DNA of 64,000 bases from Halodesulfovibrio sp. (lineage in GTDB: Bacteria > Desulfobacterota > Desulfovibrionia > Desulfovibrionales > Desulfovibrionaceae): positions 1 through 64,000 of the forward strand of contig NZ_JAOARI010000002.1 of the NCBI RefSeq assembly GCF_025210605.1, written 5' to 3'. The notes below the pieces were generated by a model. That model worked only from the letters and a program-made list of their open reading frames with translations, made no database searches and had not been told where the DNA came from. Numbering within the stretch: position 1 is the first letter of the stretch; each line of letters starts with the position of its first letter. The position numbers were made by a program, and so were the translations under genes. Shown here one piece after another: positions 9,655 through 18,468 of this stretch.

Positions 9655-10350
9655 CTACAAAAGTTCTTTTATCGGATAAATTCGCTGTAACAACGTTGTT
9701 TTATTATTGGTGATACTTAATTGAAGTGCATACGCCTCATGCAGAGCAATTGCATCCGGCACTTCAAATGTTGTTACAATGCGCTTAAAGCGGTTAATGC
9801 TAAACTCCATATCTTTCTTATTCGCGTCAATCATAACTACTTTACCGTCTTTTCCGATAAACGAAAGTACGATGGAGCCGCGGATAGTTCCTTTAGCATT
9901 CTTATTATCCAACTTCAGCGAGAGTCTAAGATTGCCGCCAGTGGCTTTTTGCAATTTAAGATTAGATATTGCAACAAGGTTATGGTCAACTACCTGCAAA
10001 ATAGACGAAAGATCAATTGGAGGTGGAAGCTCTGCTGAGGCTGCCACACTCATTGAAGAGAACAGTGCCTGAAGCTCTTCAGGATCATTCGACTGCAAAA
10101 TTTGCTCTATATTTTCAAGACGTTCAACATATACTTTAAGGTCACGAAGTTCTTTTTGCACCCCGTGCCGTTCATTCATGAGAGTGGTATTTTTCTCCCA
10201 CAATGAAAAGCTCGTAAAAATTCCGCAGACCGCCACCATCACGACGAAAAGCAGGACTATTACGAGTGAACGCAAACTGGAGGGGCTTACTCGGTATCGT
10301 CGAACATTGGTATCGTCACGCATTATGAGGACACTATACTTTTCGCTCAT
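9655..10350 (-). CDS. Single-pass membrane coiled-coil protein, unknown function
   Basis: 231 residues. A short cytoplasmic start (MSEKYSVLIMRDDTNVRRYRVS) is followed by one membrane helix (about 27-50), a predicted coiled coil (about 55-90) and a beta-rich extracytoplasmic part. The N-terminal third resembles the start of M23-type cell-wall peptidases, which also begin with an R-R-(F/Y)-R-V-S segment, a membrane helix and a coiled coil, but no peptidase domain follows. The ATG directly abuts the stop of the L,D-transpeptidase gene (TAG ATG), so the two are almost certainly translated together. A cell-wall role is inferred from that partnership only. Confidence 0.7.
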   Translation of the reverse strand: MSEKYSVLIMRDDTNVRRYRVSPSSLRSLVIVLLFVVMVAVCGIFTSFSLWEKNTTLMNERHGVQKELRDLKVYVERLENIEQILQSNDPEELQALFSSMSVAASAELPPPIDLSSILQVVDHNLVAISNLKLQKATGGNLRLSLKLDNKNAKGTIRGSIVLSFIGKDGKVVMIDANKKDMEFSINRFKRIVTTFEVPDAIALHEAYALQLSITNNKTTLLQRIYPIKELL

Positions 10351-11607
10351 CTATCTGGCTCTCCACTCTTCGCTTACAATGACCCACCGATCATGTTGTG
10401 GCAGTAAAACAAGTGTTTTTCTACCTTTGTCTGTATATCCGGTACTATCTCCATAGTACTGATTCATACTTACTTCAAGTCCTCGTCTAGACATGCTCAT
10501 GGTTATATCAGAAAGGGTTATTTGAGCAGGCATTGCATGCTGCCATACTGTACGTTTGTGCTCCGCAATAGATTTAGCCCCACGGCGTACACCTTGAACT
10601 GCATTTGGTGCGTACTTTTCAATGTACTTTTCTACTGAAGCACTTTTCCAATCAATAACCCAAGCATCTAAAAATGTATGCACACCCGTAGCCACAGCGT
10701 TAAGGTATGCTTTTTCTAATCCATTGTTTCTTTCAACCCACTCCATACCGACAATTGCAAACTCCCCTTCATCGTTTTTTTGCCAATACAAACGACGAGT
10801 CCCTTGGGAAACAAGATTGGGCGCTCTATAATACTGCTCAAACCAAGTTACCCAGTAATCAGGACCTTGCAATACATTTACATGATCTGTCCATGTAATT
10901 ATCCAAGGAAGTCTTGAAAAAAGATTCTTTTTTTTATGAGCAAAAGAAGTAAACGACTCATTCATGCTTTTAGAAAACGCTTCCGATGAAAACATCTGTA
11001 AAAAATCAGAAGAGCGATTCTGCCACGCAGCAAGCCACTGCTTTGTTTTTTCCTGTAAAGTATGCACTTCGGCATCAGCTTTAAAGTATGGTGCTACCTT
11101 TTCGGCTAAAACAACAGGAGTATTAATTGTGACTCGTGCATTCAAGTCAGCAATATCAGGATTATTCATAGCGATGCAGCCTTTTGTTTCTCGCGGAACA
11201 ATAGGAGCACCCCTGCCATGTATCCAAATACCATGCCCGTTCTTTTTTCTCAATTTATCAACTGGGTTAGGATAATTAAGTGTATAGGCTTCTTTTCCAT
11301 ACAAAGCGTAGTCGAGTCCGGCAGTTCTCCGATGTTCGACAAAATAGATGCCTTCGGGAGTTTTTCTATCTCCTTCACGCTGCTTATCGCCTTTTACCTG
11401 CCCAGAGCTGCATGGAACTTGGGTAGATGCAAGTTCACTGGCTTTATGTCCAAAAAATTGTGCAGACTGTCGGGATTTATCCACAGTAACAAGCATAGGA
11501 AGCTCAACAGCTTCTTCAGAAATAACAGCCTGCCAACCGGCAGACGCAGACCCCGTAGAAATGGTAAAACAAATGGCAATCAGAAAAAAATACAGAAACA
11601 AGCGCAT
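10351..11607 (-). CDS. L,D-transpeptidase (YkuD family), exported
   Basis: 418 residues. Signal peptide MRLFLYFFLIAICF...ASA, then a YkuD catalytic domain (about 50-210) with the His of IHGRGAP and the catalytic Cys in ETKGCIAMNN, matching the HxxG...(S/T)xGC signature. These enzymes form 3-3 peptidoglycan crosslinks or attach proteins to peptidoglycan in the periplasm. The C-terminal half holds two NTF2-like segments (WLAAWQNRSSDF and FLDAWVIDWKSAS), as in ErfK-type proteins of this group. The start at 11607 is preferred because TAAGGATATTC gives a good ribosome site and the signal peptide begins there; the longer in-frame reading from 11709 would bury the signal peptide. Forms an operon with the following membrane protein. 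Confidence 0.88.
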   Translation of the reverse strand: MRLFLYFFLIAICFTISTGSASAGWQAVISEEAVELPMLVTVDKSRQSAQFFGHKASELASTQVPCSSGQVKGDKQREGDRKTPEGIYFVEHRRTAGLDYALYGKEAYTLNYPNPVDKLRKKNGHGIWIHGRGAPIVPRETKGCIAMNNPDIADLNARVTINTPVVLAEKVAPYFKADAEVHTLQEKTKQWLAAWQNRSSDFLQMFSSEAFSKSMNESFTSFAHKKKNLFSRLPWIITWTDHVNVLQGPDYWVTWFEQYYRAPNLVSQGTRRLYWQKNDEGEFAIVGMEWVERNNGLEKAYLNAVATGVHTFLDAWVIDWKSASVEKYIEKYAPNAVQGVRRGAKSIAEHKRTVWQHAMPAQITLSDITMSMSRRGLEVSMNQYYGDSTGYTDKGRKTLVLLPQHDRWVIVSEEWRAR

Positions 11608-11747
11608 GAATATCCTTACCAGAGGGACAATCCCCCACACATAGCGAAAGTAGTTTGAAGCTGTAGTATATTGTAAATACAGACTGACAAAGGACATTAC
11701 AGAAGCCAAATTGTCAAGAAATTGCGACCGAATGCATAGGAAAAAAA

Positions 11748-11783
11748 TGTAAAAAAAAAGTGCTCCCCTCAGGAAGCACTTTA
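11748..11783 (-). terminator. Terminator of pyrE
   Basis: On the minus strand the stem AAAGTGCTTCC / GGGAGCACTTT is followed by a run of eight or more T. It lies about 20 bases past the pyrE stop. Confidence 0.88.
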
Positions 11784-11805
11784 GTACTTAGCAAAATAAA
11801 AGTGA

Positions 11806-12378
11806 TTAGCTAGTAGCTAATGCAACAAGCTCTTTACGATCAAAGATGGATACCAGTTTGTAACCACGCTCTGCAAGGGCTTCACGACCACCTTCATCAC
11901 GATCAAGAACTGCACATACGCAAGACACTTTAAGACCAGACGCTTCGATGCGTTCAATTGCAGTAATAACAGAACCACCTGTAGTTACAACATCTTCAAG
12001 CATGACAACTACGTCACCATCTTCAAAGTTAGCCAAGCCTTCAACACCTTGACCAGTGCCATGACCTTTAGGCTGCTTACGCACGATAAGCGCAGGCAGG
12101 TGTCCACCTTTCTCATAAGAAATTACAGAAGTAGAGCTTACAAGCGGGTCTGCACCAAGAGTCATACCGCCCACGCCTTTCACTTCTGAAGCATTCTCTA
12201 AACCGCAGATGAGATCGTAAAAAAGATTGCCCATCAGCCAGGCACCTTCAGGGTGCAGAGCGGTCTGACGGCAGTCAAAATAGTACTCACTCTTCTTGCC
12301 GGATGCGAGAGTAAAGTCGCCTTCTTTGTAAGACTTCTCGTACAGAAGTTTTGCAAGACGTTTTTTTAATTCTGTCAT
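11806..12378 (-). CDS. pyrE: Orotate phosphoribosyltransferase
   Basis: 190 residues. It converts orotate and PRPP to orotidine 5'-phosphate in pyrimidine synthesis. Seen: the PRPP-binding loop VVMLEDVVTTGGS, the flexible-loop region IVRKQPKGHGTGQ and the N-terminal TLASGKKSEYYFDCR that holds orotate. I place the start at 12378 rather than 12390 because GGAG sits six bases before that ATG and overlaps the upstream candidate. It follows purB by about 30 bases on the same strand, linking purine and pyrimidine synthesis in one transcript. Confidence 0.96.
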   Translation of the reverse strand: MTELKKRLAKLLYEKSYKEGDFTLASGKKSEYYFDCRQTALHPEGAWLMGNLFYDLICGLENASEVKGVGGMTLGADPLVSSTSVISYEKGGHLPALIVRKQPKGHGTGQGVEGLANFEDGDVVVMLEDVVTTGGSVITAIERIEASGLKVSCVCAVLDRDEGGREALAERGYKLVSIFDRKELVALATS

Positions 12379-12411
12379 TTTCCGCTCCATAATTTGCTTG
12401 AACTGAATATC

Positions 12412-13707
12412 TTAAGAGTTGAACACGCGACCGAAAATCAAGTCTTCATGACGCAGGTAGTAACTTGCGTCGAACACTTCATCCATTTTTTCAGATGAAA
12501 TGCGAGCACTGATTTCAGGATCTTTTCGGACTAAGTCTTCAAAGAGCTGTTTAGTGTCCCAACTTTCCATGGCACATTTTTGTACCATTACGTATGCATC
12601 CTGACGTCCCATACCTGTTTCAACGAGAGCAAGAAGCACACGCTGGGAAAAGAACAGTCCCATAGAACCAACAAGATTGCGATCCATGTTTTCTGGAATA
12701 ACACGCAGGTTAGAAACAAGGTTGGACAAGCGGTTGAGCATGTAGTTCATAAGGATAGTGGTATCCGGCATAATTACACGCTCAACAGAGGAGTGACTGA
12801 TGTCACGCTCGTGCCACAATGCCTGATTTTCCATAGCAGAAAGTGAGTTGCTACGGATAAGGCGGGAAATACCTGTAAGGTTTTCTGCTGAAATCGGGTT
12901 TTTCTTATGTGGCATAGCAGAAGAGCCTTTTTGACCTTTGCGGAAGCCTTCTTCTGCCTCAAGCACTTCTGTACGTTGCAGGTGGCGCAGTTCCACGCAA
13001 AGACGCTCAATACCACCAGCTGCAACAGCAAGTGCAGTAAAGTAAGCTGCGTAACGGTCGCGGTTGATAACCTGAGTAGAAATCGGGTCTACTGCAAGAC
13101 CGAGAACTTCACAGGTTATGGATTCAACTTCTGACGGAATCATCGCCATTGTGCCTACAGCACCGGAAATTTTACCGACGCGAATACCTTCTACCGCAGC
13201 TTTAAAGCGCTCATAGTGACGTTTAAATTCTGCATAAAAACCAGCCATTTTCAAACCGAAGCTTGTCGGCTCAGCATGGATACCGTGTGTACGTCCCATG
13301 CACAGACGACCTTTATTCTCGTGCGCGATAGTTTTCAAAGTCTCAAGCATTTTTTCAAAATCTTTGAGAATGATATCACCTGCACGGGAAAGCAGAACGC
13401 CGTTCGCTGTGTCTACAATGTCGGAAGAAGTACAGCCAAGGTGGATAAAACGGGCTGCCGGACCAACTTTTTCTTCTACAGCAGTGAGAAAAGCAATCAC
13501 GTCATGACGCGTGGTTTCCTCAATTTCCAGAATACGGTCCACGTCAAAATCGGCCTTCTCACGAATCTGCTTCATACTTTCATCATCGATTTCGCCAAGG
13601 CGGTGCCATGCCTCACAAACAGCGATTTCAACTTCGAGCCAGACGCGGAATTTGTTTTCAAGCGTCCAGAGCTGACCCATTTCAGGGCGAGTATAACGAT
13701 CGATCAT
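12412..13707 (-). CDS. purB: Adenylosuccinate lyase
   Basis: 431 residues, fumarase/aspartase superfamily. It cleaves SAICAR and adenylosuccinate, releasing fumarate, in purine synthesis. The family signature GSSAMPHKKNPISAENL is present, as are the conserved HLGCTSSDI and GRTHGIHAEPTSFG blocks carrying the catalytic His. Length and architecture match the short bacterial form (compare Bacillus). Probably co-transcribed with pyrE. No upstream purine regulatory RNA is seen. Confidence 0.97.
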   Translation of the reverse strand: MIDRYTRPEMGQLWTLENKFRVWLEVEIAVCEAWHRLGEIDDESMKQIREKADFDVDRILEIEETTRHDVIAFLTAVEEKVGPAARFIHLGCTSSDIVDTANGVLLSRAGDIILKDFEKMLETLKTIAHENKGRLCMGRTHGIHAEPTSFGLKMAGFYAEFKRHYERFKAAVEGIRVGKISGAVGTMAMIPSEVESITCEVLGLAVDPISTQVINRDRYAAYFTALAVAAGGIERLCVELRHLQRTEVLEAEEGFRKGQKGSSAMPHKKNPISAENLTGISRLIRSNSLSAMENQALWHERDISHSSVERVIMPDTTILMNYMLNRLSNLVSNLRVIPENMDRNLVGSMGLFFSQRVLLALVETGMGRQDAYVMVQKCAMESWDTKQLFEDLVRKDPEISARISSEKMDEVFDASYYLRHEDLIFGRVFNS

Positions 13708-13751
13708 TTTAGCGTTCTCTTACATACGATTGTGGTTAAAGGTTGCTATGC

Positions 13752-13780
13752 ATAAAAAAGGCAGCCAATGCAGGCCGCCG
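13752..13780 (-). terminator. Probable terminator of fmdB
   Basis: On the minus strand the seven-base stem GGCGGCC / GGCTGCC (one G-T pair) is followed by TTTTTTAT, about ten bases past the fmdB stop. Confidence 0.65.
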
Positions 13781-13791
13781 GAAATATCTAT

Positions 13792-14061
13792 CTAAGATGC
13801 AGAAGAGGATGAGGAGTCGGAACACCCGGAAGAACCGGATGGAATGTTCTTTTTAGCGGGATTCGATGCCGCACTGTTTTTTCCATATTCGGAAACATAC
13901 CAGCCACCGCCTTTTAATACAAAGGTAGTGTTGGACATAATACGTTCGGCTACTCCGCCGCATACAGGACATGTAATGGACTCATCACTCTCAGAACAGG
14001 ATGTTGTCCATTCTTCAAAAATTTGTTCACACGCATTACAGCGGTATTCATAAATGGGCAT
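13792..14061 (-). CDS. FmdB-family zinc ribbon protein
   Basis: 89 residues. It begins MPIYEYRCNACEQIFE, the exact family start, with two zinc knuckles CNAC and CPVCGG making a four-Cys zinc ribbon, then ERIMSNTTFVLKGGGWY, the typical second block. The tail is a Gly/Ser-rich low-complexity stretch ending in a run of Ser. The start is at 14061, preceded by GGAGGGG; the in-frame ATG six codons earlier overlaps that ribosome site. The FmdB family is named from a formamidase regulator, but its general role is unresolved; DNA or protein binding through the zinc ribbon is assumed. Confidence 0.85.
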   Translation of the reverse strand: MPIYEYRCNACEQIFEEWTTSCSESDESITCPVCGGVAERIMSNTTFVLKGGGWYVSEYGKNSAASNPAKKNIPSGSSGCSDSSSSSAS

Positions 14062-14099
14062 GAACCCCTCCATCAACAAAAAAACTGAAAATAACTAAA

Positions 14100-14134
14100 C
14101 AGCGGCTTCACTGTCACAAAACATGAAACCGCTG
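14100..14134 (-). terminator. Hairpin, possible terminator of the 36-residue gene
   Basis: Stem CAGCGG-TTTCA / TGAAGCCGCTG with a loop of about 13 bases, followed on the minus strand by TTTAGTTATTTT. The T run is interrupted, so termination is only likely. Confidence 0.45.
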
Positions 14135-14221
14135 CCAAGAAAAATGCCGTTTTCCAGCCTGCAAATGCAGCTGAAAAACATTATCGAACTGAAGGCAGCC
14201 GATAATCTATCGTAAAGAAAC

Positions 14222-14332
14222 TTATGCGTTCTTAGCAGCAATAGCTTCTTTAATACGAAGTTTCATTGCTTTTTTACGGCGATGACGACGACGGTCGAGT
14301 TCTTTCTTACGTTCGTGTTTTTTATGAGCCAT
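14222..14332 (-). CDS. Small very basic protein (36 residues), unknown
   Basis: An ATG at 14332 preceded by an excellent AAGGAG ribosome site opens a 36-codon frame ending in TAA. The product begins MAHKKHERKKELDRRRHRR and continues KKAMKLRIKEAIAAKNA. About half the residues are Lys, Arg or His; it is probably one long helix and is reminiscent of small ribosome-associated or nucleic-acid-binding proteins such as S21, without matching one that I recognise. Codon use is like that of highly expressed genes (CGT for Arg), which argues that it is real. It stands alone between fmdB and the larE-like gene with its own ribosome site and a possible terminator. Confidence 0.75.
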   Translation of the reverse strand: MAHKKHERKKELDRRRHRRKKAMKLRIKEAIAAKNA

Positions 14333-14570
14333 TATAATTCTCCTTAGCGGTCTTTTCAAAAGTCGGGAGGATACAGTAGAAACCTTAGGTTGTCCAGTGA
14401 TGCAATAGAATTACTGATGGTTTCAGTATACCTATTGGCAAAAACTTTTTTCTGCGCAATGTCAGAGTGTTATGCAGAAAACCTTCTGCTTCCCATTGCA
14501 GCACAAAAATGACAACCGCCTATAAAGTGTTATCCCTTACACCACCATACCGCAAGACAAAGGCTTTCCA

Positions 14571-15383
14571 TTATTCCGACCTCTTATCATGAAAGCCGCT
14601 TACTTTTTCAGTACAATGAATTTGCACTGCCTCAAAGCCGACACGACGCAACGTATCTTCAATTGCAACATGGTGTTTGTGCAACATACCTTTTTCTGCG
14701 CTGGAAATTTGAAGCACCTGAGAGCCGTCATCTAGTATTCGCACTCGAAAATTTTGCAGTCCATATCGCTTCAGGGCATTCTCGCAATCCTCAACTTGCT
14801 GCAACATTTGCTCATCAGGCGCAGTTCCATACGAGAACCGCGTCAGCAGGCACGGGGTCGCAGGCTGGTCGGCATGCTCCATTCCTGTTTCGATCGCCAA
14901 CTCACGTACATCTTCTTTTGTAATGGAGCACAGTGCAAGAGGGCTGACAATTCCAAGCTCTTTTAGCGCCTTCAGCCCCGGTCGATATTCACACAAGTCA
15001 GAAGCATTAGTACCATCAAGTATAGTAGGCTGTGGTCCTTTGCCATCATTGCACTCGACCATCTCTTGAATTGTGGCAAACAGCAGACGCTTGCAATGAT
15101 AGCAGCGAGCTTTATCGTTTGCCGCAATTTCCGGCACAGAAAGCGGCGACAAGCGCAATGCTCGATACGGTATATGATGCGTTTGCAACCACTTCAGCGC
15201 CTTTGCAGATTCTGCACGGGGCACATGTTCACCTGTAATATGTACAGCCATGAACTCTATGTTTGCCCGATGCATGACATGCGCTAAAAAACGGCTGTCC
15301 ACACCACCGGAAAATGCCAGTACGGGAGAAAAAAAGCCCTTGAGTTTAGACTCAAGGGCTTGAAGCTTTGCAGTATTTACCAT
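14571..15383 (-). CDS. larE: LarE-like ATP-dependent sulfur transferase
   Basis: 270 residues from the start used here. N-terminal PP-loop ATP pyrophosphatase motif AFSGGVDSRFL, a CYHC pair (about residue 95), and PATPCLLTRFSYGT with the conserved Cys that in LarE-type enzymes gives up its sulfur. LarE makes the nickel-pincer cofactor of lactate racemase, but no larA, larB or larC is visible here. The ATG at 15383 overlaps the end of the DUF39 gene (ATGGTAA), so the two are translationally coupled; an in-frame upstream start at 15437 is less likely because homology begins after it. Context points to sulfur handling with DUF39, possibly distinct from lactate racemisation. Confidence 0.82.
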   Translation of the reverse strand: MVNTAKLQALESKLKGFFSPVLAFSGGVDSRFLAHVMHRANIEFMAVHITGEHVPRAESAKALKWLQTHHIPYRALRLSPLSVPEIAANDKARCYHCKRLLFATIQEMVECNDGKGPQPTILDGTNASDLCEYRPGLKALKELGIVSPLALCSITKEDVRELAIETGMEHADQPATPCLLTRFSYGTAPDEQMLQQVEDCENALKRYGLQNFRVRILDDGSQVLQISSAEKGMLHKHHVAIEDTLRRVGFEAVQIHCTEKVSGFHDKRSE

Positions 15384-16549
15384 GCGGGTATTTTTTCCAC
15401 TGGTTCGCTCAAAAGAAACTCGCCCTTTTGAATCCATTCTTTAAGTTTGTCTGCAACTTCGAGGGAAATCGGGTAACTGGTCATCGGTACTGTTTCAACC
15501 TTTTTACCCATAATTTCTACTTCACCAGACTTCAATTCCTCGTACGTACAATGTTGCAGCACGCGTGGTAACCCGTTGGGGTAATCATGCCCGTAATCCT
15601 TAACCGGCATTTGGATGTCACTGTCTGCCACACCCGTGTACCACGCAATTTCCTCATTTAATATTGGAATCGGAATACCGACACCAACGCTCATGGTGTT
15701 ACCGTACCCTAAGAAACTTAAACCGCGCAAGTATCTTGCATCCATTTGTTTTAAATCACCTTTAAGTTCTAACGTACCGGAAGGTGAAAGAGGAATTCCC
15801 CGCTCGTTGCGCTTAGGGTTTGGTACATGCTGTGTACCTGCCCCGATAACATAGCCGATACCACCACCAAGGAAGATACGAGTACCAAGCCCGATAGTCT
15901 TGAATAACGGATCGTTAAACAATGGTGACAAGCAGCCAGCTGTCGCAAAGTTTACGTTACGCAAATTAGGCTTAAGAGGTCCCATGTAGGTATATATAAT
16001 GCGGCTGGTAAGGTTTACCGCAGCATTATAGTTCTGGTAACAATTTCGGGGATTAAACAGCTCTGCATGCGGCAAATCAGCGAGAGTTATATCCCGTTCA
16101 TACAATTTTCGTGGATAACAGTCTGTGCCATACGCTTCAGCGCGTAACGAAACAGAGCGTCCGGCAACCAAATCTTCAATAACGTTGCCGCCGCCATATT
16201 TAAATTGTCCGGGATACACTTTGTTCAGCGGATCGTCTTCCCGCGGCTCAGTCGCACCTAAATATCCATCCACTGCGGCAAGCCCGGAATAGGCTGGAAC
16301 ACCATTAAGGGTGACCTTGGATGTTTTAATTGTAGGTGGCTCCTGTTGACCGATATTAAAAAGAAGACCGGACGAGCACATAGGCGAAAATGTACCGGTA
16401 GTAACAACGTCTACCTCTTTGGCAGCCTTTTCTTTACCCATTGTACGTACCGCATCAGTCATTTCTTCTGCGTTTAATACAACAGCCTTACCGGAACGAA
16501 TTCGCTCATTAATCTCAGCAATAGTTTTATTTACTTTAGTGTGTGCCAC
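15377..16549 (-). CDS. DUF39 homocysteine biosynthesis protein
   Basis: 390 residues with a GTG start and a strong AGGAGG ribosome site. It matches the DUF39/COG1900 family: VVTTGTFSPMCSSG near the N terminus, the Gly-rich FLGGGIGYVIGAGTQH, and LRGLSFLGYGNTMSVGVGIPIPI. In methanogens and sulfate reducers this family, with a NIL/ferredoxin partner, makes homocysteine from aspartate semialdehyde and reduced sulfur. The partner gene is not in this window. Conserved Cys residues (MCSSG, ATAGC) are candidates for carrying persulfide. The coupled LarE-like gene downstream is the notable feature. Confidence 0.88.
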   Translation of the reverse strand: MAHTKVNKTIAEINERIRSGKAVVLNAEEMTDAVRTMGKEKAAKEVDVVTTGTFSPMCSSGLLFNIGQQEPPTIKTSKVTLNGVPAYSGLAAVDGYLGATEPREDDPLNKVYPGQFKYGGGNVIEDLVAGRSVSLRAEAYGTDCYPRKLYERDITLADLPHAELFNPRNCYQNYNAAVNLTSRIIYTYMGPLKPNLRNVNFATAGCLSPLFNDPLFKTIGLGTRIFLGGGIGYVIGAGTQHVPNPKRNERGIPLSPSGTLELKGDLKQMDARYLRGLSFLGYGNTMSVGVGIPIPILNEEIAWYTGVADSDIQMPVKDYGHDYPNGLPRVLQHCTYEELKSGEVEIMGKKVETVPMTSYPISLEVADKLKEWIQKGEFLLSEPVEKIPAW

Positions 16550-16704
16550 TTCCGCGCCTCCTCAAGGAAGATATACTTTTCGTGATGTGATTCGATCTAT
16601 ATCAACTTTTGCAGATAACCTCAAGTAATGAGTTTTCAAAAAAGTCATCTTTTTAGCGTAGTACGTCAGCAGAACTTTTCCCTTTATTATCAGCAACAAA
16701 AAAA

Positions 16705-16774
16705 GACAGCCTCTTTTCACCTGTTGTGCGATTCTAAAAAAGAATTTGCAACAACTTTACGAAAAAAGGCTGTC
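16705..16774 (-). terminator. Long 70-nt imperfect hairpin after the TPR gene
   Basis: The outer arms GACAGCCTCTTTTC (16705-16718) and GAAAAAAGGCTGTC (16761-16774) pair, and the inner arms TGTTGT...ATTCT and AGAAT...ACAAC extend the stem almost to a small A-rich loop. On the minus strand it is followed by a T run (16704-16697). It likely ends the TPR gene transcript, but its length is unusual for a plain terminator. Confidence 0.6.
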
Positions 16775-16798
16775 ATTCATGCTTTGGGGAAATATATT

Positions 16799-18154
16799 TT
16801 ACATAAGTGATAAAACTTTTCTGGCACCTGCGTGAGTTGGATCAATCTCTAAGCAAATATCTAAATGTACTTTTGCCATCTCCAGCTCTCCCGCCTTATA
16901 AAAGATCAATCCCATATTGTAGGCAGTTGCTGGCTCTGTACGAACAAACTCCTGATTCAGCTGAATGACCTTTTTCAAACAAGCCGCTGCCTGCTTATAG
17001 TCCTTCCCTTCAGCAGAAGCGACAGCAATGTTGTAGTACAAGTTTTCATCTTTGCGGGAAATTTGAAGAGCGCGTTTGTATTCTGTAATAGCGTCACGCC
17101 ATTTACCCTGCTTTCGCAGAACAATACCGAGACTGTTGAAAGTCTCAACATCTGCTTTTTCCAGATTATCCCCTTTTACGCGCAAGGCTCTGCGCAAGAA
17201 AAGTTCAGCACGTTCAGGGTCATGCTTTTCGTAGGCCGAAGCAATACGCTGGGACACGCTTCCCAAATAGTCCATTGCTTCCTTATTTGCCTGACGAACA
17301 GCACCCTCAAAATACGCATCTGCGCTTACAAAGTTACCCAGATCGACGTAAATGTGACCAATATCCAGCTTGCGCTCAACATTAAGCGGACTCATTTTGT
17401 CCAGCTTTGTCAGACAATCGAGCTGTCTTTTTTTAACCCCTGCAACACCATATAAATCTGCAAGTTTTTTTAAGGGATCAAGAAATAACGGAGCAGAATC
17501 CCCTGCCCCCATGTAGCACTTATGCGCCTGCTCGTACTTTTTCATTCCCTTATACGCATCACCCATAACAAGCAGAGCAGCAGACAACCCCGGCTTAGCC
17601 TTAAGGACGGTTCTGCCGACATTGGCAGCATCTTCATAGGCTCCCTGCTCAAGCATGGTCTTTGCGATATCAATAAGCTGAGAAATTTTACTTTGGGGCT
17701 TAATGCTGTGAGCGACTTTTTCAATAAAAGTATTAATCGCGATAGGCTTTGTAATAAAGTTATCAGCACCAAGTTCGTGCAGGAGAATAAACTGCTCTTT
17801 AGGAGCTTCAGTCATGGTAATAAAAATCTTACATTGACTGTATTCTTTCTTAATTTTGCGGACGAGCGAAGACATTTCCCTGTCTTTAAAAATACGCTCG
17901 ATAAAGACCAGCAACTTTCTGTCGGCAGCAAGTTCTTTTTTAATATTTTTTATTGTCTCTTCGACGGTACTAACTTGCGTAAAACACTTATTTCGCAACC
18001 CAAGGTGTTTGTTAAGAGTCTGCCGCAAAAGTGTCGTAAAGTTCGTATCTTCCGTCAAGACAATCGCATAACCATTCTTCTTCATGAAAAAATCGATTAT
18101 GCTAGCCTCGAACTTTCGAAACTCCATTTTGGCTAAAACACTTTCCATCGACAT
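16799..18154 (-). CDS. Pseudo-receiver plus TPR repeat protein
   Basis: 451 residues, no membrane segment or signal peptide. Residues about 28-150 fold like a response-regulator receiver (AIVLTEDTN ... LLVFIERIF ... FITMTEAPKEQ ... NFITKPIAINTF), followed by about seven TPR repeats (160-450; for example YEQAHKCYMGAGDSAP, YKQAAACLKKVIQLNQ). The position that should hold the phospho-Asp (LVxxD) reads FIE, so Glu replaces Asp; the switch Lys (TKP) is kept. It is therefore probably not phosphorylated, or is locked. Likely a scaffold for a signalling or motility complex. No partner is adjacent. Confidence 0.8.
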   Translation of the reverse strand: MSMESVLAKMEFRKFEASIIDFFMKKNGYAIVLTEDTNFTTLLRQTLNKHLGLRNKCFTQVSTVEETIKNIKKELAADRKLLVFIERIFKDREMSSLVRKIKKEYSQCKIFITMTEAPKEQFILLHELGADNFITKPIAINTFIEKVAHSIKPQSKISQLIDIAKTMLEQGAYEDAANVGRTVLKAKPGLSAALLVMGDAYKGMKKYEQAHKCYMGAGDSAPLFLDPLKKLADLYGVAGVKKRQLDCLTKLDKMSPLNVERKLDIGHIYVDLGNFVSADAYFEGAVRQANKEAMDYLGSVSQRIASAYEKHDPERAELFLRRALRVKGDNLEKADVETFNSLGIVLRKQGKWRDAITEYKRALQISRKDENLYYNIAVASAEGKDYKQAAACLKKVIQLNQEFVRTEPATAYNMGLIFYKAGELEMAKVHLDICLEIDPTHAGARKVLSLM

Positions 18155-18468
18155 ACGAACTCCAACCTTACGCTGCTACTAAAAAAATACAATACGGGGC
18201 TGCTGATACCATACTACGCGAACAGCAAAACAAACAGTAACCGCAACAAATCTACGTTACCGATGCTCCTCAAGAATAACGCAATGCACTACAAACCCTG
18301 TGTGAAGTGATAAGTTGTTATGTAAAAAATATATGAAAATTTTTGTGATAAACTTATCGTATTGCAAAGATAGAAATTATTTTTCTCTACATCACATACA
18401 TGTATATTAATATGTGTCAAATAAAGTAGCAACACATAAAAATTTAGCAGGTTACACTACAATTACCA
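18155..18468. other. Intergenic region, no gene seen
   Basis: 314 AT-rich bases between the TPR gene and the channel gene, both on the minus strand. It presumably holds the TPR gene's promoter. No strong fold or repeat found. Confidence 0.4.

Noticed and set aside
14430..14456. Sigma-54-like TTGGCA before the larE-like gene's end
   Set aside because: No GC at the -12 position and no gene in the right direction nearby.
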